From contig CACWMK010000017.1 of NCBI GenBank assembly GCA_902761905.1, positions 468 through 64,467 of the forward strand: a stretch of DNA of 64,000 bases, written 5' to 3'. Shown piece after piece: positions 52,419 to 61,277 of this stretch. The translations under genes and the position numbers were made by a program. The notes under the pieces were generated by a model. The model was not told the DNA's origin. It worked only from the letters and a program-made list of their open reading frames with translations, and did not search any database. How positions within the stretch are numbered: the stretch's first letter is position 1; every line of letters starts with the position of its first letter. This stretch comes from an uncultured Prevotellaceae bacterium (GTDB taxonomy: Bacteria; Bacteroidota; Bacteroidia; Bacteroidales; Bacteroidaceae).

Positions 52419-53837
52419 GTGAACGAACAAAACGAGTATTTTGACAGCGAGGGTTTTAAGGAAATCCTACGACAATACGAAGAGTCAGTCAAGTCGGGCG
52501 AGCGCATCTATATGGACGCCGACGACTTGGCTGACATCGCCGATTATTACCATCTCAACAATCGCATGGACGAAGCCAATGCCGCCATCTCTTTGGCGAT
52601 GGAATACAACTCCGAGGCTGTCGGTCCGATGCTATACAAGGCCCGCGAGGCAATAGAGGCGAAGGACTACGACACCGCCGAGAAATACGCTCAGAAAGTC
52701 GAGCCTTTAGATTCTCTCGAAGCAGTTTACCTGCGAGCAGAACTATTGGTAATAAAAGAAGACATCGACAGTGCTGACAAATTACTATTAGACTATTCAA
52801 AAGACGTCCCCACCGACGAGTATAAAGACTTCGTCAAGGGGGTGGTTCAGCTATATCTTGATTACACCCAGTTCATCAAGGCCTTCGAGTGGATTGCTCG
52901 TACTGATGGAGGCAACACCAATGGTTTCAAGGAGCTGATGGCCCAGACTCTGTTTGGCTTAGGCAAGTTTAAGGATAGCGAAAAGCTGTTCAACGAACTG
53001 CTCGACAAGAACCCCTACTCTTCCCAGTATTGGAATGCATTGGCTGGTGTGCAATATATGAATGAAGACTACAGCTCCGCACTCACCAGCAGCGAATATG
53101 CCCTCGCCATCAATCCTGACGACGCCAATAGTTTGGTATCAAAGGCTAACACTCTCTATACAATGGAGAATTACGACGATGCCCTCGTATATTTCCAGAA
53201 ATACTCAGAGAAGATGCCCGACGACGAATTCGGATTCTATCACCAAGGACTATGTCTAATAAACAAAGGCAAGTACGAAGAAAGTTTAGAGTTGTTTAAG
53301 AAAGCCATCAGCATAGCTCATATTGACTCTGTCTATCTGCCAGATATATATTGCGAGACAGCCTTTGCCTACAGCAAGATTGACAACTTAGACCAAGCGC
53401 TATGGTGCCTTAGTATGACAGAACAGCTGGACTGCGACCATGCCAACATACAAGTAATGAAGGGCCATCTCCTTTTGACATTCAAGATGGACAAGGAAGC
53501 AAGCGATGAATTCAGAAAAGCGCTCGAGATGTCAGACAACAACCAAAAGATTCAGCTGCAGATCATCGTCTCATACCAAGACAATATGCATCTGAATTTT
53601 GCGTACAAGTTGTACACTGAGTTCTTCAAACATGTTGACGAGAAGTGGGTAGATGGCTACTCATATATGGCACTATGCTGCAATGACCTCAATAAGGACG
53701 ACGAATTTCTGCAGTATCTCCAAAAGGCGTGCGAATGCAATCCTAAAGAAGCAAAAATAGTATTAAACGTACTATTCCCTCAAGATATGGATCCCAAAGA
53801 TTATTATGATTACGCATTAAAACATTTGAACGATTAA
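52419..53837 (+). CDS. Tetratricopeptide repeat protein
   Basis: 472 aa built from about ten TPR helical pairs, with no signal peptide or TM helix, so a cytoplasmic scaffold is likely. Clear repeats include YHLNNRMDEANAAISLAMEYN, PYSSQYWNALAGVQYMNEDYS (each read in parts) and NPDDANSLVSKANTLY. The start is uncertain: GTG at 52419 lies 12 nt after the glnS stop, while TTG at 52395 would overlap glnS by 13 nt. The position between glnS and dedA suggests cotranscription. No specific role can be assigned. Confidence 0.78.
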   Translation: MNEQNEYFDSEGFKEILRQYEESVKSGERIYMDADDLADIADYYHLNNRMDEANAAISLAMEYNSEAVGPMLYKAREAIEAKDYDTAEKYAQKVEPLDSLEAVYLRAELLVIKEDIDSADKLLLDYSKDVPTDEYKDFVKGVVQLYLDYTQFIKAFEWIARTDGGNTNGFKELMAQTLFGLGKFKDSEKLFNELLDKNPYSSQYWNALAGVQYMNEDYSSALTSSEYALAINPDDANSLVSKANTLYTMENYDDALVYFQKYSEKMPDDEFGFYHQGLCLINKGKYEESLELFKKAISIAHIDSVYLPDIYCETAFAYSKIDNLDQALWCLSMTEQLDCDHANIQVMKGHLLLTFKMDKEASDEFRKALEMSDNNQKIQLQIIVSYQDNMHLNFAYKLYTEFFKHVDEKWVDGYSYMALCCNDLNKDDEFLQYLQKACECNPKEAKIVLNVLFPQDMDPKDYYDYALKHLND

Positions 53838-53841
53838 AGAT

Positions 53842-54465
53842 ATGAATTTTATTACCAACATCCTCAACACCCTCGGCTGGTATCCCACCATTTTCATTCT
53901 GATGTTATTAGAGAGCACAGTAGTTCCCGTACCATCTGAGTTTGTAGTTACCCCCGCTGCTTATCATGCAGCCAGTGGCTCACTCAATGTATTTCTGGTA
54001 ATACTTTATGCCACACTTGGCGCCGACATAGGTGCCAGCATCAACTACTTCGTAGCCCTGTATGTTGGTCGTCCTGTCATCTATAAGTTTGCCAACAGCA
54101 AGTGGGGAAAGATGTGCCTACTCAATCAGGAGAAGGTAGAAAAAAGCGAAAAATATTTTGACGATCACGGCATCGCAGCCACACTTACCGGACGTTTCGT
54201 TCCCGTCATCCGTCACCTTATATCTATCCCTGCCGGACTGGCCCGTATGCATTACGGCAAGTTCCTGCTTTTCACCACCATTGGTGCAGGTGGCTGGCAT
54301 AGCGTTCTGGCAATCCTGGGATGGTATCTCCATGCCATCGTGCCCGAGGATCAGCTGAACGACAAGATCAGCGAATACGCCGAGTACATCAAATTCATCA
54401 TTCTTGGACTGATTGTTTTGGCCGTTATCTATTTCATTATCAAAAAGAAACTTAACAAGAAATAA
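53842..54465 (+). CDS. DedA family membrane protein
   Basis: 207 aa with about five hydrophobic helices, two of them re-entrant. DedA features are LESTVVPVPSEFVVTPAAY (residues about 23-41) and GRFVPVIRHLISIPAGLARM (about 116-135), with the conserved Glu and Arg. Members are linked to undecaprenyl-phosphate and phospholipid recycling across the membrane. That would serve the capsule pathways here, but this link is inference. It is the last gene of the mltG-glnS-TPR unit. Confidence 0.88.
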   Translation: MNFITNILNTLGWYPTIFILMLLESTVVPVPSEFVVTPAAYHAASGSLNVFLVILYATLGADIGASINYFVALYVGRPVIYKFANSKWGKMCLLNQEKVEKSEKYFDDHGIAATLTGRFVPVIRHLISIPAGLARMHYGKFLLFTTIGAGGWHSVLAILGWYLHAIVPEDQLNDKISEYAEYIKFIILGLIVLAVIYFIIKKKLNKK

Positions 54466-54526
54466 GAAAAGGTGGCGTAAAGAGCATTTTTTTGCTTAAT
54501 TGTTGCTTGTTTTCCATAATTTTTAG

Positions 54527-54534
54527 TATTTTTG
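54527..54534 (+). promoter_or_regulatory. -7 box (TATTTTTG) for manC-gmd-fcl
   Basis: TATTTTTG, 26 nt before the ATG of manC. Confidence 0.6.
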
Positions 54535-54560
54535 CGCAATATTATCAGCAAACAACGATT

Positions 54561-55628
54561 ATGGCAAGAACAAACAACCATCTAGTTATCATGGCCGGCG
54601 GCGTAGGAAGCCGTTTCTGGCCTATGAGCACTACCGAGAATCCCAAGCAGTTCATTGACGTTCTCGGTGTTGGCAAGTCATTACTCCAATTAACGGTAGA
54701 AAGATTTGGCAGTCTGGTTAAGCCCGAGAACATTTGGGTAGTAACCAACCAGAAGTATCAGGACATCGTAAAGAAGCAGTTGCCTGATATGCCTGCAGAA
54801 AACATTCTCTGCGAGCCATGTCGCAGAAACACAGCACCTTGTATCGCTTATGTCAGCTGGCGCATTAAGTCGAAAGACCCAAAAGCCAACATTGTAGTTA
54901 CACCAAGTGATCACATTGTGACTGACAAGACCGAGTTCCAGCGTGTCATCAAGGAATGTATGCAGTTCACTAGCGAAACCGATGCTATCGTGACATTGGG
55001 TATGAAGCCCAACCGCCCCGAGACAGGCTATGGCTATATTCAGGCCGACCTTAGTACAAGTTCGCTCAGAAATAAGGAAATTTTCAGAGTAGACTCTTTC
55101 CGCGAAAAACCCAACCTCGAGACGGCACAGGGTTACATCAAGAAGAACAACTACTTCTGGAATGCCGGCATCTTCATCTGGAATGTCAACACCATTGTAA
55201 ATGCATTCCGCATCTATCAGCCATCTATGGCTAAAATGTTCGAATCGCTGTTGCCTATCTATGGCACCGACAAGGAGCAGGAAGAAATTAACCGTTTGTT
55301 CCCCGAATGCGAGAATATCTCTGTCGACTATGCTATCATGGAGAAGGCCGAGGAGATTTTCGTTTGCCCGTCCGACTTTGGTTGGAGCGACCTAGGCACA
55401 TGGGGCTCACTCCACGAGCAAAGTAAGAAGGACCTTTATGGCAATGTCAGCATTGGTCAGGATATCAGTCTCGTCGAGAGCCACAACTGTATCGTGCATA
55501 CCGTTCAGGAAAAGAAGGTTGTCATCCAGGGACTTGATGGATATATTGTAGCCGAGAACGACGACACTCTGCTCATCTGCAAACTGTCCGAGGAACAGCG
55601 AATCAAGCAATTCTCTGGAAATAATTAA
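54561..55628 (+). CDS. manC: Mannose-1-phosphate guanylyltransferase
   Basis: Makes GDP-mannose from mannose-1-phosphate and GTP. At 355 aa it has only the nucleotidyltransferase domain and lacks the C-terminal isomerase part of bifunctional ManC. The signature MAGGVGSRFWPMSTTENPKQF (read in parts; residues about 11-31) is complete. TPSDHIV (about 116-122), FREKPNLETA, WNAGIFIW and SDFGWSDLGTWGSL are all typical. First of three genes leading to GDP-L-fucose; gmd starts 6 nt later. Confidence 0.94.
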   Translation: MARTNNHLVIMAGGVGSRFWPMSTTENPKQFIDVLGVGKSLLQLTVERFGSLVKPENIWVVTNQKYQDIVKKQLPDMPAENILCEPCRRNTAPCIAYVSWRIKSKDPKANIVVTPSDHIVTDKTEFQRVIKECMQFTSETDAIVTLGMKPNRPETGYGYIQADLSTSSLRNKEIFRVDSFREKPNLETAQGYIKKNNYFWNAGIFIWNVNTIVNAFRIYQPSMAKMFESLLPIYGTDKEQEEINRLFPECENISVDYAIMEKAEEIFVCPSDFGWSDLGTWGSLHEQSKKDLYGNVSIGQDISLVESHNCIVHTVQEKKVVIQGLDGYIVAENDDTLLICKLSEEQRIKQFSGNN

Positions 55629-55634
55629 AACAAT

Positions 55635-56795
55635 ATGGATAAAAAAGTAGCGCTAATTACTGGTATTACAGGTCAGGATGGTTCATATCTGGCGGAGTTT
55701 CTAATCGAGAAAGGTTATGAAGTTCACGGACTGATGCGCCGTTCTTCGTCATTCAATACAGGAAGAATTGAGCACCTATATCTCGACGAGTGGGTTCGTG
55801 ATATGAAGAAGTCACGTCTGATTAATCTTCATTGGGCCGATATGACCGACTCTTCATCGCTTATTCGCATCATCTCAAAGGTACAACCTACCGAGATCTA
55901 TAACCTCGCTGCTCAAAGCCATGTTAAGGTTTCGTTCGACGTACCCGAATATACAGCCGACACCGATGCCAATGGTGTACTCCGTCTGCTCGAGGCTGTT
56001 CGTATTTGCGGTCTTACAGAGACCTGCCGCATCTACCAGGCTTCCACATCCGAGCTTTATGGTAAGGTTCAGGAAGTCCCCCAGTCTGAGACTACCCCAT
56101 TCTATCCCCGCTCTCCATACGCAGTTGCCAAACTCTATGGCTTCTGGATTATGAAGAACTACCGCGAGTCATACAATATGTTCTGCTGCAACGGTATCCT
56201 CTTCAACCATGAGAGTGAGCGCCGTGGCGAGACCTTCGTTACCCGCAAGATCACACTGGCTGCAGCACGTATTGCTCAGGGATACCAGGACAAGCTCTAT
56301 CTCGGAAATCTTAATTCACTTCGCGACTGGGGATATGCCAAGGACTACATCGAGTGCATGTGGCTCATCTTGCAGCAGCCTGAGCCAGACGACTTTGTGA
56401 TTGCCACAGGCGAATATCACACTGTCCGCGAGTTTGCCACTCTCGCCTTCAAGGAAGTTGGCATCGAACTCGAATGGCGCGGCGATGGAATAAATGAGCA
56501 CGGAATTGTAAAGAGTATCAGCCCAGAACTCTCAATTCTCCGCTCGGCTTTGCCGCTTGGCTCGTCCAAGAATTCTCAATTGTCAATTGGCCAAACTCTT
56601 GTCGAGGTTGACCCGAAATACTTCCGTCCTGCCGAGGTTGATCAGCTGTTAGGGAATCCTGCCAAAGCCAAGGCTAAACTAGGATGGAATCCACAGAAGA
56701 CCTCGTTCGAGGATCTCGTAAAGATAATGGTTCAGCACGACATGAAGTTCGTAAAGAAACTATTCCTTAAAGCACACATGGACGATGCTGAGTAA
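55635..56795 (+). CDS. gmd: GDP-mannose 4,6-dehydratase with repeat-derived loop insertion
   Basis: SDR enzyme (386 aa) converting GDP-mannose to GDP-4-keto-6-deoxymannose. NADP motif [13 protein letters not shown] (residues about 10-22), [11 protein letters not shown], the catalytic STSELYGK and the YxxxK in SPYAVAK are all present. After [11 protein letters not shown] (about residues 287-297) the loop before [12 protein letters not shown] is about 13 residues longer than in enterobacterial Gmd. It is encoded by ATTnnnn repeats around a GC-rich core (56535-56589), translated as [19 protein letters not shown]. The active-site motifs are unaffected. Confidence 0.93.
   Translation: MDKKVALITGITGQDGSYLAEFLIEKGYEVHGLMRRSSSFNTGRIEHLYLDEWVRDMKKSRLINLHWADMTDSSSLIRIISKVQPTEIYNLAAQSHVKVSFDVPEYTADTDANGVLRLLEAVRICGLTETCRIYQASTSELYGKVQEVPQSETTPFYPRSPYAVAKLYGFWIMKNYRESYNMFCCNGILFNHESERRGETFVTRKITLAAARIAQGYQDKLYLGNLNSLRDWGYAKDYIECMWLILQQPEPDDFVIATGEYHTVREFATLAFKEVGIELEWRGDGINEHGIVKSISPELSILRSALPLGSSKNSQLSIGQTLVEVDPKYFRPAEVDQLLGNPAKAKAKLGWNPQKTSFEDLVKIMVQHDMKFVKKLFLKAHMDDAE
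56535..56589. repeat. Heptamer/GC-core repeat inserted in gmd
   Basis: ATTCTCC (56535-56541), a GC-rich core GCTCGGCTTTGCCGCTT (56542-56558), then ATTCTCA and ATTGTCA (56572-56585). The core differs by one base from 2859-2874 in the ssrA scar. It is read through in frame by gmd. Confidence 0.7.
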
Positions 56796-57987
56796 AGATA
56801 GTAAAATATATGTAGCGGGACACCACGGACTAGTGGGTTCCGCTATTTGGAATAATCTGCTCCAGCGAGGCTACACCAATCTGGTAGGCCGCACTCACAA
56901 GGAACTTGACCTTACCGACCAGGTAGCTGTCAAACAGTTCTTCGACGAGGAGCGTCCCGATGCAGTTGTACTCGCAGCAGCATTTGTTGGTGGCATCATG
57001 GCCAACTCACTTTATCGCGCCGACTTTATCATGATGAACATGAAGATTCAGTGCAATGTCATCAGCGAGGCCTATGCTCATGGTGTAAAGAAACTGCTCT
57101 TCCTCGGCTCTACATGCATTTATCCCAAGAATGCGCCACAGCCGATGAAGGAAGACTGCCTGCTCACATCACCGTTGGAGTACACCAACGAGGAGTACGC
57201 CATTGCTAAGATTGCAGGCCTTAAGATGTGCGAGAGCTACAATTTGCAGTACGGCACCAACTACATTGCCGTTATGCCCACCAACCTCTATGGTCCTAAC
57301 GACAATTTCCATCTTGAGAACTCCCACGTCATGCCAGCCATGATGCGTAAGGTTTATCTGGCCAAGCTCATTCACGACGGCGCTTGGGACAAGATTGCCA
57401 TCGACCTGAACAAGCGTCCGGTCGAAGGAGTCACCGGCGAAGGATTGTCAACTGTCAATTGTCAATTGTCAATTAAACAAAAGGTCCTCAACCTTTTGGC
57501 AAAGTATGGTATTGAGAATAATAAGGTAACACTTTGGGGCACAGGCACTCCACTTCGTGAGTTCCTTTGGTCCGAGGATATGGCCGACGCATCAGTACAC
57601 GTACTTTTGAATGTCAACTTCAGCGACATTATCGGCATCGAGAAATACTCATCAGTTCACTACGGAGCCAGCACCGATGGCGCTGTAGATCGAAATCATT
57701 CTGCAGGTCGCGGTGGCGCTATCCCCAAACTTGGCGAGATCCGCAACTGCCACATCAATGTCGGCACAGGCAAGGAACTCACTATCCGTGAACTATCCGA
57801 ACTGGTTGCAAAAGCAGTTGGTTTCGAGGGCAAAGTAGAGTTCGACACATCAAAGCCCGATGGCACGATGCGCAAACTCATCGATGTATCCAAGCTCCAC
57901 TCACTCGGTTGGACGCATAAAGTCGAAATCGAAGATGGAGTAAAGAAATTATATGATTGGTATAAAAAAAGTCTGAGTTCGCAATAG
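56785..57987 (+). CDS. fcl: GDP-L-fucose synthase with two insertions
   Basis: Epimerase/reductase (400 aa) finishing GDP-L-fucose. NADP motif [10 protein letters not shown] (residues about 13-22), catalytic Ser in GSTCIYPK and YxxxK in YAIAK (about 138-142). Usual length is about 310-360 aa. One addition (about residues 220-232, [13 protein letters not shown]) is encoded by five heptamers at 57444-57478. A second (about 283-315, between SDIIG and IRNCHIN) is Gly/Ala/Arg-rich with [19 protein letters not shown]. Both lie outside the catalytic motifs. It overlaps the end of gmd by 11 nt. Confidence 0.9.
   Translation: MLSKDSKIYVAGHHGLVGSAIWNNLLQRGYTNLVGRTHKELDLTDQVAVKQFFDEERPDAVVLAAAFVGGIMANSLYRADFIMMNMKIQCNVISEAYAHGVKKLLFLGSTCIYPKNAPQPMKEDCLLTSPLEYTNEEYAIAKIAGLKMCESYNLQYGTNYIAVMPTNLYGPNDNFHLENSHVMPAMMRKVYLAKLIHDGAWDKIAIDLNKRPVEGVTGEGLSTVNCQLSIKQKVLNLLAKYGIENNKVTLWGTGTPLREFLWSEDMADASVHVLLNVNFSDIIGIEKYSSVHYGASTDGAVDRNHSAGRGGAIPKLGEIRNCHINVGTGKELTIRELSELVAKAVGFEGKVEFDTSKPDGTMRKLIDVSKLHSLGWTHKVEIEDGVKKLYDWYKKSLSSQ
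57444..57478. repeat. Heptamer tandem repeat in fcl (ATTGTCA)n
   Basis: ATTGTCA, ACTGTCA, ATTGTCA, ATTGTCA, ATTAAAC, five 7-bp units read in frame by fcl. The last unit equals one found at 46800-46806. Confidence 0.88.
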
Positions 57988-58003
57988 CGAACTCAGACTT
58001 TTT
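57969..58003. terminator. Bidirectional terminator (fcl / xylB)
   Basis: AAGTCTGAGTTCGC (57969-57982) and GCGAACTCAGACTT (57987-58000) form a perfect 14-bp stem with a 4-nt loop and flanking A and T runs. The left arm encodes the last residues of fcl. Confidence 0.88.
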
Positions 58004-58004
58004 A

Positions 58005-59495
58005 TTACATATTCTTTTTCAGCGTTGCTTTCCAAGCCTCATAAGCAGCCTGGTACTCTGCGCGATGAGCAGCATCCGGCTCAATCACCTCCAGTTTATC
58101 CAGACTAGCAAAAGCCTCGGCAGCATTTGCATAGATACCAGCACCCAGACCAGCACCCTTGGCAGCACCTACTGAACCGTCAGTATCATACAGTTCTATA
58201 GTAGCACCGCTAACACCAGCCAGAGTATTGCGGAACAGTGGGCTCAAGAACATGTTTGCCTTACCTGCATGAATTTTCTTGATGTCCATACCCATCTGCT
58301 GCATAATCTCCATACCATAGCAGAATGAGAACACGATACCCTCCTGGGCAGCACGAACCAGATGAGCCTTGTTGTGCTTATTGAAGTTCAGACCGTTGAT
58401 AGAGCAACCTATCTCCTTGTTCTCCAACACACGCTCAGCACCGTTTCCGAATGGGATTACGGTTACGCCCTCACTACCGATTGGCACACTGGCTGCCAGG
58501 TCATTCATCTCTGCATAACCAATCTCTGGAGTGATATTGCGGTGAGTCCATGCATTCAGGATACCTGTACCATTGATACACAGCAGCACACCCAGACGAG
58601 TCTGGTCGGCAGTGTGGTTCACATGAGCAAAGGTGTTCACACGACTCTGTGGGTCATAGTTCACGTCACCCAGCACACCATATACCACACCCGATGTACC
58701 TGCAGTAGCAGCTATCTCACCAGGATTCAGCACGTTCAGCGACAGCGCATTGTTTGGCTGGTCGCCACCTCTATATGTAATAGGAGTACCAGCCTTCAGT
58801 CCCATCTCTGCAGCAGCCTCAGTGCTTACCACGCTCTGCTCAGCAAATGTAGAAACGATATCAGCTATCAGCGAACCGTCAAATCCATAGTAATCCATCA
58901 AGAAGTCAGCCACCTTGTTGTTCTTGAAATCCCAGAACATTCCCTCCGACAGACCGCTGACGGTAGTGTTAGCCACACCACTCAGTCGCATGGCGATATA
59001 GTCACCAGGCAGCATTACCTTATATATTTTACTATACAATTCTGGCTCATTTTCCTTTACCCAAGCCAGCTTGGCAGCAGTAAAGTTACCAGGCGAGTTT
59101 AGCAGATGACTCAGACATTTGTCAGCGCCCAGGTCCTTGAAAGCCTTCTCACCATAAGGCACAGCACGCGAGTCACACCAGATGATTGCAGGGCGCAGAG
59201 CCTTCAGATCCTTATCCACACATACCAGACCGTGCATCTGGTAAGAGATACCGATAGCCTTAATCTCCTCAGCTGTAGCACCACTCTCCTTCATAATCTT
59301 CTGCAGACTCAGTTTGGCGTTATCCCACCACATCTGAGGATCCTGCTCAGCCCAACCGGCCTTTACAGCCATTATTGGAGCCTCCTTTTCAGGATAGAAT
59401 GCTGTTGCTACACACTTGCCGCTATCGGCGTTAACCAATGATGCCTTCACTGACGAGCTACCGACATCGAAACCTAATAGATACCTATTTGCCAT
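58005..59495 (-). CDS. xylB: Xylulokinase (FGGY family)
   Basis: 496-aa carbohydrate kinase, most likely for D-xylulose. The N-terminal phosphate-1 motif is GFDVGSSSVKASL (residues about 8-20). ISYQMHGLV (about 80-88) and the catalytic Asp in YRGGDQPNNA (about 243-252) follow. AGTSGVVYG (about 269-277) binds ATP phosphates, and GAAKGAGLGAGIY is near the C-terminus. Length is typical. No xylose isomerase or transporter is adjacent. Other FGGY substrates cannot be excluded. Confidence 0.85.
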   Translation of the reverse strand: MANRYLLGFDVGSSSVKASLVNADSGKCVATAFYPEKEAPIMAVKAGWAEQDPQMWWDNAKLSLQKIMKESGATAEEIKAIGISYQMHGLVCVDKDLKALRPAIIWCDSRAVPYGEKAFKDLGADKCLSHLLNSPGNFTAAKLAWVKENEPELYSKIYKVMLPGDYIAMRLSGVANTTVSGLSEGMFWDFKNNKVADFLMDYYGFDGSLIADIVSTFAEQSVVSTEAAAEMGLKAGTPITYRGGDQPNNALSLNVLNPGEIAATAGTSGVVYGVLGDVNYDPQSRVNTFAHVNHTADQTRLGVLLCINGTGILNAWTHRNITPEIGYAEMNDLAASVPIGSEGVTVIPFGNGAERVLENKEIGCSINGLNFNKHNKAHLVRAAQEGIVFSFCYGMEIMQQMGMDIKKIHAGKANMFLSPLFRNTLAGVSGATIELYDTDGSVGAAKGAGLGAGIYANAAEAFASLDKLEVIEPDAAHRAEYQAAYEAWKATLKKNM

Positions 59496-59630
59496 AACAA
59501 TTTATTAAGAAATCTTTAATTATAGTACGTTTCAAATGCAAATTTCCCTATTTTTTCCCAATTAAACGACTTTTTTCAATAAAAAAGTGAATTTTTTACG
59601 CATTTTTGAGTTGTATTTAATTTTTTTGTT

Positions 59631-59638
59631 TACCTTTG
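59631..59638 (+). promoter_or_regulatory. -7 box (TACCTTTG) for the second polysaccharide locus
   Basis: TACCTTTG, 42 nt before the receiver gene at 59681. Confidence 0.6.
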
Positions 59639-59680
59639 CACAATAGAATAACGTAATTACCAGATAAAAAATATTCATAT

Positions 59681-60046
59681 ATGAAGAAAAAGATATTAAT
59701 ACTTGACGACAAAGAGACCATTGCTAAGGTTCTCTCGATCTATCTGATGAGCGACTACGATGTACAGTGGTTGCCTGATGGCTTGCAGGGTGTAAAATGG
59801 CTGCAGGCAGGTAACACCCCCGACCTCATCATATCTGACATTCGTATGCCAGGAATGCGCGGCGATGACTTTTTGGAGTGGATCAAGCAGAACGAGCTGT
59901 TCAAGCAGATTCCTGTCATCATGCTTTCCAGCGAAGACTCCACCAGTGAGCGCATCCGTCTGCTGGAGATCGGTGCCGAAGACTATATTGTTAAGCCTTT
60001 CAACCCGATGGAGTTAAAGATACGAGTAAAGAAGATTATTCCCTAA
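59681..60046 (+). CDS. Stand-alone response-regulator receiver protein
   Basis: 121 aa, only a CheY-type receiver domain. The acidic pair is in LDDKE (residues about 8-12). The phospho-acceptor is Asp53 in LIISDIRMPGMRGDD. The switch Ser and the Lys are in MLSSEDS and VKPFNP. There is no output domain. It lies 10 nt before a sugar transferase fused to a receiver-like domain, so it may control polysaccharide synthesis by protein contact. No kinase gene is next to it. Confidence 0.9.
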   Translation: MKKKILILDDKETIAKVLSIYLMSDYDVQWLPDGLQGVKWLQAGNTPDLIISDIRMPGMRGDDFLEWIKQNELFKQIPVIMLSSEDSTSERIRLLEIGAEDYIVKPFNPMELKIRVKKIIP

Positions 60047-60056
60047 ATAGAATAAT

Positions 60057-61262
60057 ATGATAGGTGTTGTATATCTTGGCAGCAATCCTAAGACCGAGGA
60101 GCGATTACGCTACATCCCCGGTCGATTGGTGCAGTACACAAGGAATTACAAAGATGCGGCGTCAGCGTGTTCCACTCACGTCCGCAACGAGCATTTCATC
60201 TTGTTTTATGAGCAAGGGGACCCGACCGACGACATTAATGCAATCACCTATTTAAAAAAGAAGAACAAGCGAATCTACATTATTCTGCTCACCAAGGAAC
60301 TATCCGCTGATGACCGTTTGGGATACCAGAAGGCAGGAATCAACGATACTCTCGACTCCAACGCCTCAATTACCGAACTCAACAAGAAGATACAGTTCAT
60401 CTCCGACCGCGAGAACATGCTGTTCGACGATCAGCAGCCTAGATACCGCATGCTGCGCTTCAAGATTCCCATTTGGAAGAGGATCTTCGATGTATTCTTC
60501 GCTATCTTTGCGCTTATCATCACATCGCCCATCTTCATCCTCACTGCTATTGCCATCCGTCTGGAGAGCAAGGGTCCGGTCATCTTCAAGTCAAAGCGAG
60601 TTGGTGCCAACTATACCATCTTCAATTTCCTGAAGTTCCGTTCGATGTATCAGGATGCCGAAGAACGCCTTAAGGAGGTTGCTAAGGAAGCTGGCAACCA
60701 ATATGCCGAGATGAACAAGAAGGAGGATAAGCCAGCCATGGGTATGGCGGGACTTGGTATGGAGGCAGATATGATGATGAACATCAGCGATGATACTGAT
60801 ATGATGATTAGCGATGATGAAGTAATGCTCGTAGGCGATGACTTCGTTATCTCCGAGACCGACTTCAGCAAGGAGAAGAAGGAAGAAATCGAAAACGCCT
60901 TCGTCAAGATCGAAAACGATCCCCGTGTCACCAAGGTCGGCAAGTTCATTCGCAAGTTCAGCATCGACGAGCTTCCTCAGCTCATCAATATCCTCAAGGG
61001 CGATATGTCCGTTGTCGGCAACCGTCCTCTCCCACTCTACGAAGCCGAAAAGCTCACCATCGACACCAGCATCGACCGCTTCATGGCCCCTGCAGGTCTT
61101 ACCGGTCTTTGGCAGGTTGAGGAACGCGGCAAGGGTGGCATGATGTCAGCCGAGGAGCGCAAACAACTCGACATCAAGTACGGCCAGACCTACAACTTCT
61201 GGTTAGATATGAAGATACTTTTCCGTACCTTCTTTGCCTTCGTTCAGAAGGAGAATGTGTAA
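60057..61262 (+). CDS. Phosphoglycosyl transferase fused to a receiver-like domain
   Basis: 401 aa. Residues about 1-120 look like a degenerate receiver fold (IYIILLTKELSADD, AGINDTLDSNASI) without the acidic pocket or a clear phospho-Asp. A membrane helix (about 143-167) and a Bact_transf domain follow: KRVGANYTIFNFLKFRSM, catalytic dyad in FSIDELPQL (about 301-309), GDMSVVGNRP. Between FRSMYQDAEERL and NDPRVTKVGKFIRK sits an added segment of about 65-80 residues (about 205-285) rich in Met, Asp and Glu. It would start a repeat unit on undecaprenyl phosphate, under possible control by its N-terminal domain and the neighbouring receiver protein. Confidence 0.85.
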   Translation: MIGVVYLGSNPKTEERLRYIPGRLVQYTRNYKDAASACSTHVRNEHFILFYEQGDPTDDINAITYLKKKNKRIYIILLTKELSADDRLGYQKAGINDTLDSNASITELNKKIQFISDRENMLFDDQQPRYRMLRFKIPIWKRIFDVFFAIFALIITSPIFILTAIAIRLESKGPVIFKSKRVGANYTIFNFLKFRSMYQDAEERLKEVAKEAGNQYAEMNKKEDKPAMGMAGLGMEADMMMNISDDTDMMISDDEVMLVGDDFVISETDFSKEKKEEIENAFVKIENDPRVTKVGKFIRKFSIDELPQLINILKGDMSVVGNRPLPLYEAEKLTIDTSIDRFMAPAGLTGLWQVEERGKGGMMSAEERKQLDIKYGQTYNFWLDMKILFRTFFAFVQKENV

Positions 61263-61277
61263 CTAAATCCCTACGTT

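Noticed and set aside
58362..59102. Plus-strand frame of 246 codons opposite xylB
   Set aside because: Antisense shadow; the His/Thr/Ser-rich translation matches reversed common codons of xylB.
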